Origin: Ruminococcus sp.
GTDB lineage: Bacteria; Bacillota; Clostridia; Oscillospirales; Ruminococcaceae
DNA: 45,321 bases
Assembly (NCBI GenBank): GCA_014799805.1
Contig: JAAVHJ010000021.1
Span: 1 to 45,321, forward strand
Direction: 5' to 3'
How positions within the stretch are numbered: the first letter of the stretch is position 1; each line of letters starts with the position of its first letter. The translations under genes and the position numbers were made by a program. The notes below the pieces were generated by a model, which was given only the letters and a program-made list of their open reading frames with translations, had not been told where the DNA came from and ran no database searches. Positions 34,354 to 43,277 of the stretch are shown in pieces.

Positions 34354-35316
34354 CTAAATTAATGACTCTCGCTTTGCTTCACGGAGTCGTTTTTTTTCCT
34401 GACGAATATCAATGCCATTAAATGGTATGACTTCATAAATAGAAAATAGTCTGGAAATGAGTCTTTTTTCATAAGAATCATAAATTTCATCTCCATCAAG
34501 ATTTGTGCTAATAATTGTTGGAAGTCCTTTATTAATTCTTGTATTAACAATCGTATACATTATAGATGATATAAAACTAGAACGAAATTCTGTTCCTAAA
34601 TCATCTAATACCAGCAAGTCTGCATGTAATAATAAATCTAATGTATCTTGTTGAGACGTATTATTTTTAAAATGTTCATTTTCTATTTTGGATAATAAAT
34701 TTCCAATAGAATCATAAATCACAGCATAGCCCTGTTTTAACACTTCTGTTACAATTGATAATGAAAGATGTGTTTTTCCAGTGCCAACATCTCCCTGAAA
34801 TAATAAACTAGGAGAATTCATATTAAAATTCATGGCATATTTTTGACATTTTCCCAAAATCATAGCCATATCTGCATAGCATTTATGATTTTGGTAATAA
34901 GCCAACGAAAATTGTTCAAAACTGCAAAGTGTGAGTTGTGTATTTTGATTCATTTCTTCAATTGCAAATTTCGCAACTAATTTTTCAAGACAGGTGCAAT
35001 ATTGTCCATTGTTGATATATCCAGTATCATTACATTTTTGGCAAGTATAATGCAAATCTAAATAATCAATTGAATAACCATTTTTTTTCAAAAGCTTCTG
35101 ACAATTTTGTTGTGCCTGTATATTTTGACGTTCCACAGATTCTATATCTTCACCACGCATAATTCTCATAACAGTCTGTGCAAGATATTGATTAATTTGT
35201 GCAATTTCAGGTATTTTCTTGTCAATTTCTTGACAACGTTGTTCATTTTCGATTTTTGCCTTTAAACGCCGATTCGCAACCTCACGCAAGGCTTTTTGAA
35301 ATGCAATTTGATTCAT
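34354..35316 (-). CDS. DnaC/DnaI-family helicase loader
   Basis: A 320-aa AAA+ ATPase. The N-terminal helicase-binding part includes a zinc finger (Cys92, Cys95, Cys107, Cys109). Walker A is GDVGTGKT (175-182) and Walker B is LLVLDDLGTEF (~232-242), with an arginine-finger region near the C-terminus (YEKRLISRLF). It would load the replicative helicase DnaB/DnaC onto DNA at the origin and at stalled forks. It starts 3 bp after the DnaD-like gene with GGAGGGAG inside that gene's end, so they are translationally coupled. This pairing matches the DnaD-DnaI primosome set. Confidence 0.9.
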   Translation of the reverse strand: MNQIAFQKALREVANRRLKAKIENEQRCQEIDKKIPEIAQINQYLAQTVMRIMRGEDIESVERQNIQAQQNCQKLLKKNGYSIDYLDLHYTCQKCNDTGYINNGQYCTCLEKLVAKFAIEEMNQNTQLTLCSFEQFSLAYYQNHKCYADMAMILGKCQKYAMNFNMNSPSLLFQGDVGTGKTHLSLSIVTEVLKQGYAVIYDSIGNLLSKIENEHFKNNTSQQDTLDLLLHADLLVLDDLGTEFRSSFISSIMYTIVNTRINKGLPTIISTNLDGDEIYDSYEKRLISRLFSIYEVIPFNGIDIRQEKKRLREAKRESLI

Positions 35317-35319
35317 AAA

Positions 35320-36381
35320 TTAATCTCCCTCCAAACGATTGACAAGACTAAGATAGCCTTCCATTTCTTCTCTTGTGAATTTTTCCTTTTTATTTTTACT
35401 TTTTCCTTTTTTCTTGTCTTTTGTTTTTTCATACTTTTTAACAAATTCATCACGTACTTTCTGGGCTTCTTCTAAAGTTGTCACATTGGCATCTGACCAA
35501 CTTTGCAAAATTTTATCAATATATTTAAAATTTTTCTTTGCAATAGATTCTACGGTTACATCATGTGCAAATAATAATAATTCTTCAGAATAGCCGACAG
35601 ATTGCCAACGTGCAATAATTTCTTTCTGATTTTTTGTAGGATTAGAATCCATTTCAAATAATCGTTTGATATAGGCTGTATAAGTATAAAATTCTTTTAA
35701 ATGCTTGACTTTTCTATTAGCTTCTTCTTCTGTAAAAATTTCATCTTCCCACCATTGAAACGCAATTTTGTCAATATTACGTACATCTAGTCTGTTAATT
35801 GCACTGCAATAATCCAGTAATATGAAAATCACTTCATTATGAAACCCCAGATAATCATGCATCCAAATTAATGAACGTATTTGCACAGCATTTTGGTCAC
35901 GTCTGAAATAATCTTTTGATTTTTCTATTAAATCATTCAATTCTGCGGAGCTTTCTATCATTTCTTTAATATCTTGATTAGATAATCTAGTCAATTCTTC
36001 ACTAGTATTTCTGGAGGGTTTAAATTTTATTTCTTCTATAGGCTGTTGTTTTATTTCTGATATTGGATTATTTTTTTGTATATTATTATTATTATTATTA
36101 TTATTTAATGCAAAATCAAAAGCATATTTTACAACAGGTTCTGGTTGCGAACCATCTTGCAAAATATTTACTTTCAGCCAAAATTCCAATGCTTCTTCTA
36201 CAAATTCTTGATTCATTCGCAATTTACTAGCAATCTGTTTCGATGTAAAATTTTCCTCAGGATATCTTAGAATATACAATAAAACTTTTAAGTGATTTTC
36301 ATTGGCAAGTATAATTAAATTGTCCACCACAACAGATGGTATTGCAAAAGCTTTAAAACCGAAATTTACCCGATATTTCAT
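35320..36381 (-). CDS. DnaD-domain replication initiation protein
   Basis: A 353-aa protein. The N-terminal winged helix (~10-85) has VLLYILRYPEENFTSKQIASKLRMNQEF. Low-complexity linkers include an eight-Asn AAT-encoded tract. A DnaD/DnaB2-like C-terminal domain appears twice (~155-225 and ~230-310; WMHDYLGFHNEVIFILLDYC and WQSVGYSEELLLFAHDVTVE), ending in a Lys-rich tail. It acts with DnaI in helicase loading. The ATG at 36381 follows AGGAG at 13 nt; an in-frame TTG at 36417 lies within the preceding gene and has no good site. Last-but-one gene of the moxR-led run. Confidence 0.88.
   Translation of the reverse strand: MKYRVNFGFKAFAIPSVVVDNLIILANENHLKVLLYILRYPEENFTSKQIASKLRMNQEFVEEALEFWLKVNILQDGSQPEPVVKYAFDFALNNNNNNNNIQKNNPISEIKQQPIEEIKFKPSRNTSEELTRLSNQDIKEMIESSAELNDLIEKSKDYFRRDQNAVQIRSLIWMHDYLGFHNEVIFILLDYCSAINRLDVRNIDKIAFQWWEDEIFTEEEANRKVKHLKEFYTYTAYIKRLFEMDSNPTKNQKEIIARWQSVGYSEELLLFAHDVTVESIAKKNFKYIDKILQSWSDANVTTLEEAQKVRDEFVKKYEKTKDKKKGKSKNKKEKFTREEMEGYLSLVNRLEGD
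36082..36105 (-). repeat. AAT trinucleotide repeat encoding poly-Asn
   Basis: Eight perfect AAT units on the minus strand, in frame as Asn, in the linker between the winged helix and DnaD domains. Confidence 0.95.
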
Positions 36382-36391
36382 AGAAATATTA

Positions 36392-36961
36392 TTACTCCTG
36401 AATTGTTGTATCGACAAAATCCTGTTCTGCAGATTGATAGCCTTTTCTACCCAATACTGTAGACAAAATTCTTAAAACAGCATGAATGATTAATACAATG
36501 CCAATGATTTTAACAGTTTGTTCTACGATAGTCATAGGTCTTGTTAAAATATAAACAGACAAACATGCACTCACAACACAAAGTAAGAAGCCAATCCACC
36601 AATGCGGAAGCGTTTTTCTAAAGCAGAAATTTCTATAAAGACCATTCAGCGAGCTAATTAAAACCCAACCGCCGAATAATACAGGAATTAAAAATTTTAA
36701 TACAGATGGAACAATTGCCAGTAAAACCCCTGCAAGCAAGAAACAACAGCCATAGCCTAACATTTCTTGTGAACGTTTTTTTGGAATAAAATACAATGCT
36801 AATAGCAAAATGCCTATTAAAGCTAATATTCCGCCAAATATCTTGCAGACAGTTGTTAAAATATCTGGTTTTGCAGTGAGAATGATTCCCACTGCAAGTG
36901 TTATTAACGAAAATAAATTCGTATACCAGAAGCTTTTTAAATTTAATTTACCGAATTTCAT
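36392..36961 (-). CDS. DUF308/HdeD-like membrane protein
   Basis: A 189-aa protein with six short membrane helices in three pairs, typical of the HdeD/DUF308 fold (SLITLAVGIILTAKPDILTTV, IFGGILALIGILLLALYF and so on). In E. coli HdeD is linked to acid resistance, but for clostridial members the role is unknown. AGGAGG precedes the ATG. It lies 30 bp after the transglutaminase gene and 10 bp before dnaD on the same strand, so it belongs to the same run. Confidence 0.82.
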   Translation of the reverse strand: MKFGKLNLKSFWYTNLFSLITLAVGIILTAKPDILTTVCKIFGGILALIGILLLALYFIPKKRSQEMLGYGCCFLLAGVLLAIVPSVLKFLIPVLFGGWVLISSLNGLYRNFCFRKTLPHWWIGFLLCVVSACLSVYILTRPMTIVEQTVKIIGIVLIIHAVLRILSTVLGRKGYQSAEQDFVDTTIQE

Positions 36962-36991
36962 AATAAAAACCTCCTAATTTTTTATGATTAT

Positions 36992-39598
36992 TTATAAATA
37001 ATGTCTCAGCCATTTAAAATAAAATTTTTTTGATAGTTTTGCATTTTGATACATGCCACTTGCTAATATAGCAGCAGTATTGCTTACATAATGCAATTCA
37101 CCATTTGACAGCGGATAGGGACTATATCTTAATTTTGCACCAAGTTGAATTGCCATAGACAAGCTATAATAAGAATTCATATATTTAGCACATAATTTTT
37201 CTGATTCTTCAATTAATTCTCCAATCGTAACAGAACGAGTATGTACCCCACATTCTGACATTAAGACTGCTAAATATTGATAAGCATATTTAGAAGCTTG
37301 TTCCCTGTTTTCCTGTGTTAATTTCTTTTTATGTTTCTTTAATGCAATTAATCTTGCAATTCTGAAAATTAATATTATCACACAAACGATTGCAGAAATG
37401 CTTAGTAATATTAATATAATAATAAATTTTTTTGATAATTTTATTGTTTCTGCAATAGTTTCTTCTGTTATCTCTGTTGATTCTTCAGTTGAAACAGAAT
37501 TTGTTGTAGAAATAACTACTGGTGTAAATTCTGATTCTGCTATCTCTGGTATAATATTATTTTCTATTATTTTAGACGGCTCTGAAAAATAAGAAAATGT
37601 AAATTCAAACGGAATCCAACCGATGCCATTTAAATAAATTTCTGTCCAAGCATGTGCATTACTGTCCAGAATTTCAGAAACATAAGCAATATTGCCTTCT
37701 AATTCTGTTTGATTTAATATATTGCGAGAACAATCAATCATGTAACCCTCACAATATCTTGCAGGAATACCTGCCATACGAGCCAAGACTGTTCCAGCAG
37801 TTGCATAATGCTCACAGTAGCCTTTTTTATTTTTTAATAAAAAATAAGAAACATGGTCTTGATTAGCAGGCGTTTTCCCAGGAGCAAGTGTATAAGAAAC
37901 TTCATTGCAAATTCTCTCACGAATTTCTTGTAATTTTGCAACAATTTCTGACGGAGAAGCTGTTTTAGCATTAAAATTTTCAAATAAATCTGCATAAGTA
38001 TTTTTTACGATTTGCATATCTGGCGTGTCTAGCAAGTAAGTTTCTTGTTCATAAGCAAAATCAGAATAGCCACTGCCACAAAGAATACCTGCTTGTGAAG
38101 CTTGCGCTGAAAAAGCATTATCGCCATAATATAGCATATTAAGCTGATTGCTTTTCGGCAGCCAAACAGAATTATCATTTTGCAAAAGCTCAGAAAACAA
38201 ATCAACATGATTGGTATGCGTTAAAAGACTTGCAGTATTTACAGAAGTCACAGAATCAGGATTCATGAAAATTTGTTCATAATCCGCACCACCTGTAATA
38301 GAATAATTACTAGTATTTGTAATAATTTGATTAAGATTACAAGAAATATCTTCATTTTTCATAAATCCATATGGAATGCATTTTTCTAAAATTTCTGTTG
38401 CATGATACAACGAAAGCTGAATATCATGTAATTCAGGAGCTGTATAATATAAAAATTCTTCTGGATAATAATTTAATTCCTGAAATGCATTCGCAATACT
38501 TTCTTGCAAGTTATCCTGGTAAGCTTCTTCTGGCAAAATTGTCCAATTTATGCCATTATATACATGACCTGTTCGATATTTTAAATAAATTCTGCTGTCA
38601 GGATTTTCAGAAAAAGCAATGCTAGTAACTGGTATATTTTCAAAAATCTTTTCATCAACAGTTCCAAGATTAATTAATTCTTGATTTTCATCATAACCAA
38701 CATAAGAAGTTCCATAATCATCTAAAATTGTTGTATCTGATAAATGCAAAGAAGCAACATAATTTTGAAAATTTGTTCTTAATTGTTTAATATTCTCTGG
38801 TCGTTCGTAATGATTCAGATGCAGTAAAAATTCAGAAAGTATTAATAATAATATTATTATGCTTAACATTGCAATACCCGTATCTTCTGAAAGCATAAAC
38901 CGCATATGTGATACTGGAAAAAATATATTTTTTCGCCTTAGAAAACCTGTTTTACTTGCACGCGTGATACCAGAACTTGCTAATTGTATCGCCATAATTG
39001 CAAACCAGAATGCCACTAATAATAACATAAAGCCATGATTAGGGACAATTCCGAAAAATAAGCCAATTTCTACAAATGGAAAAGTTGCTAATAAACTCAG
39101 GAAAAAATTTTGATATCTTAATACGGCAAAGCATAGCATCCAGATAATCGGAAATACAAGAAAGCATAAAACCCAAGTCACACTTGTAATTTCTGAATAA
39201 TCATGCTCCATTGTGAAATATTCCCAATCTGTTTGATAAATTGTCTGACATAATATATTAGTAAAATACATTAATCCACTGGAAATACATTGCCTTTTCC
39301 AGAAAAATAAACCACAATAAACTACGCCTATGATTAAAATCGGTACAAATCCGCTTCGTGGTTTCATTGCACAGTATGAAAAAAATATAAATAATCCTAT
39401 CATGACAGCAATTAAAACGGGAAGCGAATACGCTGGCGAAAACATGCTTAAAAATGTAAAAATACTGCTGAAAACTCCCACAAATGCAACCAGTAATAAT
39501 AAAAATTTTTTCCTGTGCCTGTGGTGATTTTGTAAAGCCATAGAAAATGTATTCTCAACATGAACACCATTTTCTGTAATCGAAACTTGCTGTTTCAT
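36992..39598 (-). CDS. Transglutaminase-like membrane protein (TgpA type)
   Basis: An 868-aa protein. About seven N-terminal helices (~30-265) are followed by an extracellular part, a transglutaminase-like domain (~560-690), a Ser/Thr/Glu-rich linker, one more helix (~725-748) and a cytosolic DUF4129-like tail. The catalytic Cys and His are in KGYCEHYA and NAHAWTE; the third position, usually Asp in DPT, reads FEFT. TgpA-type proteins stand next to MoxR and DUF58 in many bacteria, as here, and are thought to modify or mature envelope proteins. Start supported by GAGG. Substrate unknown. Confidence 0.9.
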   Translation of the reverse strand: MKQQVSITENGVHVENTFSMALQNHHRHRKKFLLLLVAFVGVFSSIFTFLSMFSPAYSLPVLIAVMIGLFIFFSYCAMKPRSGFVPILIIGVVYCGLFFWKRQCISSGLMYFTNILCQTIYQTDWEYFTMEHDYSEITSVTWVLCFLVFPIIWMLCFAVLRYQNFFLSLLATFPFVEIGLFFGIVPNHGFMLLLVAFWFAIMAIQLASSGITRASKTGFLRRKNIFFPVSHMRFMLSEDTGIAMLSIIILLLILSEFLLHLNHYERPENIKQLRTNFQNYVASLHLSDTTILDDYGTSYVGYDENQELINLGTVDEKIFENIPVTSIAFSENPDSRIYLKYRTGHVYNGINWTILPEEAYQDNLQESIANAFQELNYYPEEFLYYTAPELHDIQLSLYHATEILEKCIPYGFMKNEDISCNLNQIITNTSNYSITGGADYEQIFMNPDSVTSVNTASLLTHTNHVDLFSELLQNDNSVWLPKSNQLNMLYYGDNAFSAQASQAGILCGSGYSDFAYEQETYLLDTPDMQIVKNTYADLFENFNAKTASPSEIVAKLQEIRERICNEVSYTLAPGKTPANQDHVSYFLLKNKKGYCEHYATAGTVLARMAGIPARYCEGYMIDCSRNILNQTELEGNIAYVSEILDSNAHAWTEIYLNGIGWIPFEFTFSYFSEPSKIIENNIIPEIAESEFTPVVISTTNSVSTEESTEITEETIAETIKLSKKFIIILILLSISAIVCVIILIFRIARLIALKKHKKKLTQENREQASKYAYQYLAVLMSECGVHTRSVTIGELIEESEKLCAKYMNSYYSLSMAIQLGAKLRYSPYPLSNGELHYVSNTAAILASGMYQNAKLSKKFYFKWLRHYL

Positions 39599-39624
39599 AG
39601 TTTTAACCTCATAAATCTAAATAA

Positions 39625-40809
39625 TTAAATTATAATTTTTGAAATATTTTCTTTCCATTCTGTAGGATTTATTTTCTGTAAACTTACCCAATCAGAATTT
39701 AAAAAAATTTCTTTTTCTGTCATGACAAGCAAATTTTTTTGATTAGCATTGACCTGTCGTTCTAATACATGAAGTAATTCTTCACTAGTATCATTTGTAA
39801 TTAGCGTAACAGAAGAAAATTGCTGTCCCAATAATTCATCTTGTAATCTCTGTATATTGCATGTCATATGTTCCAAAGCATGATATACTTCACAGAAAAT
39901 AATTTCTAATTCCTGCACAGATGTTAATTTTCTAGTTACTAATTTATCTTGTTTGCTGTCAAACCATGCCAATGAAAAACAAATATTATTTTGTTCTGCC
40001 AATTGTGATGCAATAGAATATACAAGTGTCAGCATTGTCTGTGCTTGTTTCATACGCTCAATACCATTTGGAACACTTTCAGGCAGATACTCTATAACTA
40101 GTAATACTTGTTTTTCTATTGGAAAACCAAATTCTTTGACAAATAAAATATCTTCTGATTTAGAACTTAATTTCCAATGAATTCTGCTGACAGCGTCACC
40201 AGCATGATATTCCCGAATATCAAAAATTTCAGACGGGTCATCACCAGCTTTATTCGCATATTGATTACTTTCAGGTGCATAGACAGCTTCTGCTTCTTCT
40301 GATAGCGGAATATAAATTTTTTCAGGTAATACTAATAATTCTAGCAAAGCATTCTGTTTTCTAAGTTTTGTCCCAAAAATATGAAAAAAATCTAATGCTT
40401 TTATTTGTTCTAAACAAATCTGTACAGCTCCACAACAGTCTGGTTTTACATAAAAAGTCAATCTGGTTGTATTTTTTCCATGCAAAGGAAATCTGATTTG
40501 AATTGTTTCTGATTTATCACTGAATACATGCCGGATTTTTACAAAAGCTCGTGCTTTGGGAAAAAATAACGGACAGTGATTTTCTATCATGACAGATACT
40601 GGAATAGATTCATTGATATTACAAGAAACCACACTACAGGTAAGTGAAGCATTACTTGTAAATTTTAGCCAAATCAAGAAAAATTTTAATACTATCGGCA
40701 ATAATGCAGATGCAATTAATACTACCAATGCCAAAGAATCAATATATAAAATATAAAAAATAAGCAAACCAATTAAAAAAATCAAATAACATAATTTTGT
40801 GCGAATCAT
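39625..40809 (-). CDS. DUF58-domain membrane protein
   Basis: A 394-aa protein with two N-terminal helices (~5-45), a beta-rich region, and the DUF58 signature YHAGDAVSRIHWKLSSKSED followed by a VWA-like C-terminal half. DUF58 proteins act with MoxR ATPases, which may remodel them or their complexes. The ATG at 40809 lies 10 bp after the moxR stop with GGGAG formed by the moxR end. The frame stays open 59 codons into moxR, but that part overlaps a strongly conserved gene and is rejected. Confidence 0.88.
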   Translation of the reverse strand: MIRTKLCYLIFLIGLLIFYILYIDSLALVVLIASALLPIVLKFFLIWLKFTSNASLTCSVVSCNINESIPVSVMIENHCPLFFPKARAFVKIRHVFSDKSETIQIRFPLHGKNTTRLTFYVKPDCCGAVQICLEQIKALDFFHIFGTKLRKQNALLELLVLPEKIYIPLSEEAEAVYAPESNQYANKAGDDPSEIFDIREYHAGDAVSRIHWKLSSKSEDILFVKEFGFPIEKQVLLVIEYLPESVPNGIERMKQAQTMLTLVYSIASQLAEQNNICFSLAWFDSKQDKLVTRKLTSVQELEIIFCEVYHALEHMTCNIQRLQDELLGQQFSSVTLITNDTSEELLHVLERQVNANQKNLLVMTEKEIFLNSDWVSLQKINPTEWKENISKIII

Positions 40810-40819
40810 AATAAATTTA

Positions 40820-41779
40820 TCAATCTCCCTCTGGTACGGGTACAGTAGAAAGAATTTCTTTGACAATTTTTCTGCTTTGTTCGTTATCTTCTGTGCCATG
40901 TAATAATAATCTATGACAAAATACATCTGCACAAACAAAAGATATATCATCTGGCAAGAGATAATCCCGCCCCTGTGCCCATGCACAAGCTTTTGCCATT
41001 TGCATTAGTGCAATAGAACCTCTTGGACTAATGCCCAAACGTATTTTACTATGATTCCGTGTTGCCTGCACTAAATCTACGATATATTGATATATCATAT
41101 CACTGACATAAACATGCTCTACTTCGTGTTGCATTTCCAGTAATATTTCTGTATCAGCCGTTATTTCTATATCTTCTAAGGGATTAGAAGTCTGTCTTGC
41201 TTTTAGCAAGGAAATTTCATGCTCTGCTGATGGATAGCCCAGAGACAACCTGACTAAAAATCTGTCTAATTGTGATTCTGGAAGTCTCTGCGTACCAACA
41301 CAAAGTAATGGATTTTGTGTTGCAATTACAATATGTGGTTTTGGCAAAGGATACGTCATGCCATCTATCGTAACTGCACCCTCCTCCATAAGCTCTAACA
41401 AAGCTGACTGTGTTTTACTAGAAGTTCGATTAATTTCATCAGCAAGTAGCAAATTACAAAAAGCAACACCTTTTTTAAATACAAATTTGTCACTTTGTCT
41501 TTGATACATTGTAAAGCCTGTTACATCTGTGGGCAAAACATCAGGTGTAAACTGGATACGCTTGCAAGACAGCGAAAGTGTTCTGGAAATTGCAAGTGCA
41601 AGTGTTGTTTTTCCAACGCCAGGCATATCTTCTAATAACACATGTCCGCCAGCTAGAATCGCAAGCAAAATTTTAAAAACAACATCATTTTTGCCTTCAA
41701 TTGCTTTTGAAATTTCAGTCAACATTTTTTGCAACTCTGGCTGACGTATCTGGACACGCATCGTTTTTGTATGAGTCAT
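40820..41779 (-). CDS. MoxR-family AAA+ ATPase
   Basis: A 319-aa ATPase. Walker A is DMPGVGKTT (~49-57) and Walker B is LLADEINR (~110-117). Also present are the sensor segment VIATQNP, the SQLDRFLVRL loop and the LGISPRGSIALM element of the MoxR AAA lid. The family works as a chaperone for VWA/DUF58 partners. It is first in the minus-strand run moxR-DUF58-transglutaminase-DUF308-dnaD-dnaI. ATG at 41779 with AAGGA 8 nt upstream and a promoter 35 bp before it; a longer open frame upstream would include the promoter and is rejected. Confidence 0.94.
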   Translation of the reverse strand: MTHTKTMRVQIRQPELQKMLTEISKAIEGKNDVVFKILLAILAGGHVLLEDMPGVGKTTLALAISRTLSLSCKRIQFTPDVLPTDVTGFTMYQRQSDKFVFKKGVAFCNLLLADEINRTSSKTQSALLELMEEGAVTIDGMTYPLPKPHIVIATQNPLLCVGTQRLPESQLDRFLVRLSLGYPSAEHEISLLKARQTSNPLEDIEITADTEILLEMQHEVEHVYVSDMIYQYIVDLVQATRNHSKIRLGISPRGSIALMQMAKACAWAQGRDYLLPDDISFVCADVFCHRLLLHGTEDNEQSRKIVKEILSTVPVPEGD

Positions 41780-41813
41780 TGAACCAATCCTTTCTTTTTT
41801 ATTAGTTAGTAAT

Positions 41814-41842
41814 ATTATAGCATTTTTTCTTTTAAAATGCAA
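41814..41842 (-). promoter_or_regulatory. Promoter of the moxR-led operon
   Basis: Minus-strand TTGCAT (41842-41837), 17-bp spacer, TATAAT (41819-41814) with TGC before it. No other promoter was noticed in the next 7 kb of the run. Confidence 0.8.
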
Positions 41843-41908
41843 TAGTCTTTTTTTCCTCTCTCTATATAAAACACTTTTCAAGTCCAAAACATGACAATTT
41901 TTTTCAAA

Positions 41909-41940
41909 AAAATTCTCTTGCATATAAACAAGAGAATTTT
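41909..41940 (-). terminator. Terminator after the unrecognised 386-aa gene
   Basis: Perfect 12-bp stem (AAAATTCTCTTG pairing with CAAGAGAATTTT), 8-nt loop and a minus-strand T run. It isolates the gene at 41962-43122 from the moxR promoter. Confidence 0.88.
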
Positions 41941-41961
41941 CATGATAGTATAAGATTACTT

Positions 41962-43122
41962 TTATATTGTTTCGTCATTTTTTACTTTGGATGAAACTAC
42001 TTTTTCTTTTGGAGCTATATCAGAAAATTTAATATATGCTTTATCATCAATGCATACTAATTCAACTTTGCTTTTATTTATAACCTGATTGTAATTAGTT
42101 AATTCTTTTTTCAATTGTTCAAAAGGAGAACATTCAAAGCATTCTTTTAATAACTCTGAAATGAATAACAAAAAATCAAGGTTGCTTCGAAATTTATTTA
42201 TTTTACGTATTTCAAAAGAAAAACGGGCAACCAATTTTTTATAATTTTCTGTTTCTAATTTAATATCCTCTTTTACTTTATCAATATAGCTACTATTCAT
42301 ATTACCTGACAATATTATTTCAAGATAATGTGCTAAAAAGTAGGTATATAGTGCAAATTTATAAGAAAGTATAATTTTTCCAATTTTATTTATTATATCC
42401 GAAGTTTTCTGAATATTTTTTTTAGTGTTGATTTTTAATCCTGTCAATTCAACTTTTTGTTTCTCAAAAGTATTACTATAGGAAATTAAATCAGCATAAC
42501 TATCGTGTCTAATTTGTTGAAGTCGCTGAATTGTAGCCAGCTTTTGATTAGTGTTCATAAATTCAAATGTCTGTATTACTTGTTGCAAATCGTGATAGTT
42601 AGCAAATAACTTACTTTGTTTTTCATTTTCATAAAATTGCTGGATACTATCAATTTGTGATAATTTATTATTTATCTCAGTAAGAAAATATTGCCCAGTT
42701 ACCATTGATAAAGCAAAAAATACAGAATTAGCAATCAATGGACCTTTAGAAGCGGCCTTTAGCAAAGCTTGCCCTGTAATATCATTATTTGTACCAGCAC
42801 GAACAATATTTGCTCGTAAAAAGCCATTGCCCTGTTTGGCTTGCTGTAAAACTCCAAGACCTTTATCAAAATAAACACGATATGTTCCATGATGACTGAT
42901 AGCATGAGTTGCAAGGCCTGGTAATTGTTGAAAAATCATATTAATTTGTCCGATATAAGAACATGGAATTTCTCTATATCCAGAAGCACACATATTTTCT
43001 AAATCATCAATAGCTTCATTTGAAACATGGACACCATGTAAATTTAAGTAATTGCGAATTTCATTGTTAATTTTATCTTCATCATCATATGAATTATTAA
43101 AATCTTTTTTCTCATTAACCAT
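41962..43122 (-). CDS. Unrecognised 386-aa protein, single-gene unit
   Basis: I cannot assign this protein. No signal peptide. The N-terminal half (~1-135) is globular with a Gly-rich stretch (GLGVLQQAKQGNGFLRANIV) and a moderately hydrophobic helix ANSVFFALSMVTGQYFL (~141-157). From there to ~350 it is largely helical with heptad-like Leu/Ile/Lys spacing, so a coiled coil is likely, interrupted by a second hydrophobic segment (FALYTYFLAHYLEIIL). The tail is polar and basic. AAGGAG precedes the ATG. It has its own terminator and stands between two conserved housekeeping units, a common setting for accessory genes. Its composition matches the neighbours. A defence or phage-related role is only a guess. 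Confidence 0.7.
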   Translation of the reverse strand: MVNEKKDFNNSYDDEDKINNEIRNYLNLHGVHVSNEAIDDLENMCASGYREIPCSYIGQINMIFQQLPGLATHAISHHGTYRVYFDKGLGVLQQAKQGNGFLRANIVRAGTNNDITGQALLKAASKGPLIANSVFFALSMVTGQYFLTEINNKLSQIDSIQQFYENEKQSKLFANYHDLQQVIQTFEFMNTNQKLATIQRLQQIRHDSYADLISYSNTFEKQKVELTGLKINTKKNIQKTSDIINKIGKIILSYKFALYTYFLAHYLEIILSGNMNSSYIDKVKEDIKLETENYKKLVARFSFEIRKINKFRSNLDFLLFISELLKECFECSPFEQLKKELTNYNQVINKSKVELVCIDDKAYIKFSDIAPKEKVVSSKVKNDETI

Positions 43123-43277
43123 ATATTATATTATCTCCTTGTTATTCATAGCACAGAAATAAAAAACAAGTCACCTACTAAATTAGGAGTGTATCTGAAA
43201 ATTTTTTCTGCCTAATATACTTTTTCTGCATACAGTTTTCAAAAACAGCTTAAAATAGCTATTTTGTTAATTAAATA

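Noticed and set aside
40810..40986. N-terminal extension of the DUF58 protein into moxR
   Set aside because: The extension overlaps conserved moxR codons, lacks a ribosome site, and the start at 40809 is well placed after moxR.
43123..43277. AAAATAGCTATTTT palindrome and AT-rich gap between the 386-aa gene and the rRNA methyltransferase gene
   Set aside because: The stem has too few G/C pairs for a terminator and no matching half-site elsewhere suggests an operator.
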